Below are positions 46,996 to 49,076 of a stretch of 49,076 bases of DNA, piece after piece. Position numbers and translations under genes: made by a program. The DNA comes from an archaeon GW2011_AR18 (GTDB lineage Archaea > Nanobdellota > Nanobdellia > SCGC-AAA011-G17 > GW2011-AR18), in assembly GCA_000806155.1 (NCBI GenBank), contig JWKX01000009.1, positions 1 to 49,076 of the forward strand, given 5' to 3'. The notes beneath the pieces are model-generated. The model saw only the letters and a list, made by a program, of their open reading frames with translations. It was not told the origin of the DNA and searched no databases. Position 1 is the first letter of the stretch; every line of letters begins with the position of its first letter.

Positions 46996-48453
46996 TCAAG
47001 CAATATTAATGTTCTCTAAAGATTTATCGAAATCAATCTTAGATCTTCTTTTTTCCCATTTCTTATTCATAACATGCTTAGCACCAAATCTCAATAAAAT
47101 AGACCTAGTCTTAACATAAGGAGAGAATTTAATCAAAGTCTTATCAAATTTATCAATATAAGCACGCATAGGTCTTATACCTTTGTAAACTTCAAAACCG
47201 AAATTATCCCTAAAAACTTTTAATTCATCAACAGTAAAATTAGGATGAATCATATTACTATCCTGGAAATAAGAAGTAGAATATTCAGGAGCAAGCCAAC
47301 CATTCTTTTTACATAATTCATATAATGGTGTTCCAGGCAAAGCTGTGAAAATAGAACAACCTAAATAATCAGGATTAATCTTTCTGTTAAGATCAATAGT
47401 TTTCTGAATAGACTCTTTAGTTTCATAAGGAAGACCAATCATATTAAAAGCATAAGTTTCAATACCAGCATCACGAGCCCAATTGAAAGTCTGAATAATC
47501 TGTTCATCAGTCATGTCTCTTTCTAAAATCTCATTCCTAATCTTAGGGTCACCACATTCAACACCCATGTTAACTCTCTTACAACCAGCTTTACCTAGAA
47601 GAATAAAAGTCTCTCTAGAAACTGCATTAACTCTCGCGTTAACGTAAAAAGGAACATTACCAACAACTTGAGGATATTTATTACAGAATTCACGAACACG
47701 AACAGCATTCAAAGTAAAAGTATCATCATTAAAACCAATCTCTTTAACTCTATAATTAGTAACAATCTCTTTGATCTCTGATAAAATCTTATCAACAGAT
47801 TTGTATCTTACGAAAGCACCTTTACCCTTGTAAATCTCTTTCTGAGTCCTGTTAATACAATAAGTGCAAGGATAAGGACAACCTCTTGTAGAAATTACTG
47901 TTGCTGTACCGTTATGCCAATCAATATATCTTTGGTATTCAAAAAGACTTCTATCAGGAATAGGAAGCTCATCAAGATTAGGTAACTGACGTTGAGGATT
48001 ACTAATAATCTTACCTTCAGGAGTCTTGAACCAAATATTCATAATATCAGTCCTGTACTCCTTTTTTGATAACATGTTAGCAACATCTTTAATTGGCATA
48101 TCACCTTCACCAACACAAACCATATCAACATTTTTTAAATTAAGAACTTCATTAGGAACCATAGTAGGATGATAACCACCAACTAAAACAGGAACTTTAG
48201 GATTGAATTCCCTAATCATATCAATAATATGAGTAGCATATTTGAATTCATTAGTAGCCATAGAAGAACAAACTAATTCAGGATTAAATTTTTTTACCTG
48301 AGTCATAATCTCTTCATCAGATCTACCAAAAGTAGTATCAACTAATTCAACTGTATGACCATCTTCCTTAAGACAGGCACTAACAGCTGCCAAACCAAGA
48401 GAAATGTCTTTAGGTGTTTCAACAATATTAGGATAAATAATCAATACTTTCAT
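46996..48453 (-). CDS. B12-binding-domain radical SAM protein
   Basis: VGGYHPTMVPNEVL; STRGCPYPCTYCINRTQ; GFNDDTFTLN. Confidence 0.9.
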   Translation of the reverse strand: MKVLIIYPNIVETPKDISLGLAAVSACLKEDGHTVELVDTTFGRSDEEIMTQVKKFNPELVCSSMATNEFKYATHIIDMIREFNPKVPVLVGGYHPTMVPNEVLNLKNVDMVCVGEGDMPIKDVANMLSKKEYRTDIMNIWFKTPEGKIISNPQRQLPNLDELPIPDRSLFEYQRYIDWHNGTATVISTRGCPYPCTYCINRTQKEIYKGKGAFVRYKSVDKILSEIKEIVTNYRVKEIGFNDDTFTLNAVRVREFCNKYPQVVGNVPFYVNARVNAVSRETFILLGKAGCKRVNMGVECGDPKIRNEILERDMTDEQIIQTFNWARDAGIETYAFNMIGLPYETKESIQKTIDLNRKINPDYLGCSIFTALPGTPLYELCKKNGWLAPEYSTSYFQDSNMIHPNFTVDELKVFRDNFGFEVYKGIRPMRAYIDKFDKTLIKFSPYVKTRSILLRFGAKHVMNKKWEKRRSKIDFDKSLENINIA

Positions 48454-48504
48454 TATAAGTAAAATTATAAGATTCTATATAAAGTTTTCTTTAGTATAGT
48501 GTAT

Positions 48505-49076
48505 TTAAATCAAACTTTTGTAGACATCTTCTGTTTCCTTAACCATCTTCTCTATAGAGAAATTTTTCTTAACCCTAATCCTTCCAGCTTCTCCCATTTT
48601 TTTTGCTTTTTTAGGATCTGAAAACAATTCAATAATATGTTTAGCAATCTCATCTGAATTTCTTGGAGGAACTAAAAATCCAACATCTGGAGTAATAATA
48701 TCAGGAACACCACCAACCCTAGCGCCAATAGCAGGAGTCTTAGTAGCCAAAGCTTCAAGATAAACCTGACCAAAAGCTTCCATCAAAGAAGGCATAACAA
48801 AAACATTCGCATCCCTATGACGATTCAAAACTTCTTCATAAGGCAATTGGTCAAAAAATTCCACTTTATCAGACAAATTATTTTTCTTAACAAAATTTTT
48901 AATTTTTCTTTTATAAAGAAAAGAACTGCTACCAACAATAGTTAATCTTGCATCAGGAAATTTTTCTAAAACTTTAGGCATAGAAGAGACAACATAAAAC
49001 GCTCCCTTCCTTTCAGCATTAGGTCCTATGAATAAAACTTTATGAGAGGAATATTTCTTATCATCAATATCAAACA
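48505..49076 (-). CDS. GT4 family glycosyltransferase (partial at window edge)
   Basis: FIGPNAERKGAFYVVSSMPKVLEKFPDARLTIVGSSS...VFVMPSLMEAFGQVYLEALATKTPAIGARVGGVPDII; frame open upstream of tracked Met to the edge. Confidence 0.88.
   Translation of the reverse strand, partial: FDIDDKKYSSHKVLFIGPNAERKGAFYVVSSMPKVLEKFPDARLTIVGSSSFLYKRKIKNFVKKNNLSDKVEFFDQLPYEEVLNRHRDANVFVMPSLMEAFGQVYLEALATKTPAIGARVGGVPDIITPDVGFLVPPRNSDEIAKHIIELFSDPKKAKKMGEAGRIRVKKNFSIEKMVKETEDVYKSLI

Noticed and set aside
1-49076. CRISPR array, rRNA genes, IS elements or transposases
   Set aside because: No regularly spaced direct repeats, rRNA-like blocks or transposase motifs noticed by eye; the repeats seen are gene-level duplications.

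Overview
AT-rich archaeal chromosome segment, probably from a DPANN-type archaeon (Woesearchaeota/Pacearchaeota-like). The lineage call is inferred from gene content and style; no search was run. Supported content, left to right: (1) two tandem cassettes of a prepilin-like protein plus a giant secreted Cys-rich protein (1215 and 1411 aa), with an HTH-MNT/HEPN pair between them; (2) a BRO-N/DinD-like gene interrupted by one in-frame stop; (3) a four-gene prepilin-like cluster followed by an S-layer gene with a structured leader and an intrinsic-type terminator; (4) a Trm112-like ORF next to a tRNA-Ser(UGA) with two introns, one at 37/38 and one inside the T-loop at 59/60, the latter with a textbook 3-4-3 bulge-helix-bulge; (5) a vWA/MoxR/DUF58 (Bat-like) operon whose MoxR carries a 634-aa intein; (6) a tandemly duplicated cassette of two small membrane-protein genes; (7) an AMP phosphorylase gene with an internal deletion and frameshift; (8) an asparagine synthetase-diphthine ammonia ligase (Dph6-like) fusion; (9) prenyl synthase, PEGA protein, PRPP synthetase, SpoIIM-like, AglB/STT3 and two glycosyltransferases; (10) two radical SAM proteins, a second MNT/HEPN pair and a partial GT4 glycosyltransferase. 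The strongest candidates for something undescribed are the double-intron tRNA-Ser, the duplicated pilin/giant Cys-rich surface cassette, and the AsnB-Dph6 fusion. All family calls rest on motif recognition by eye.
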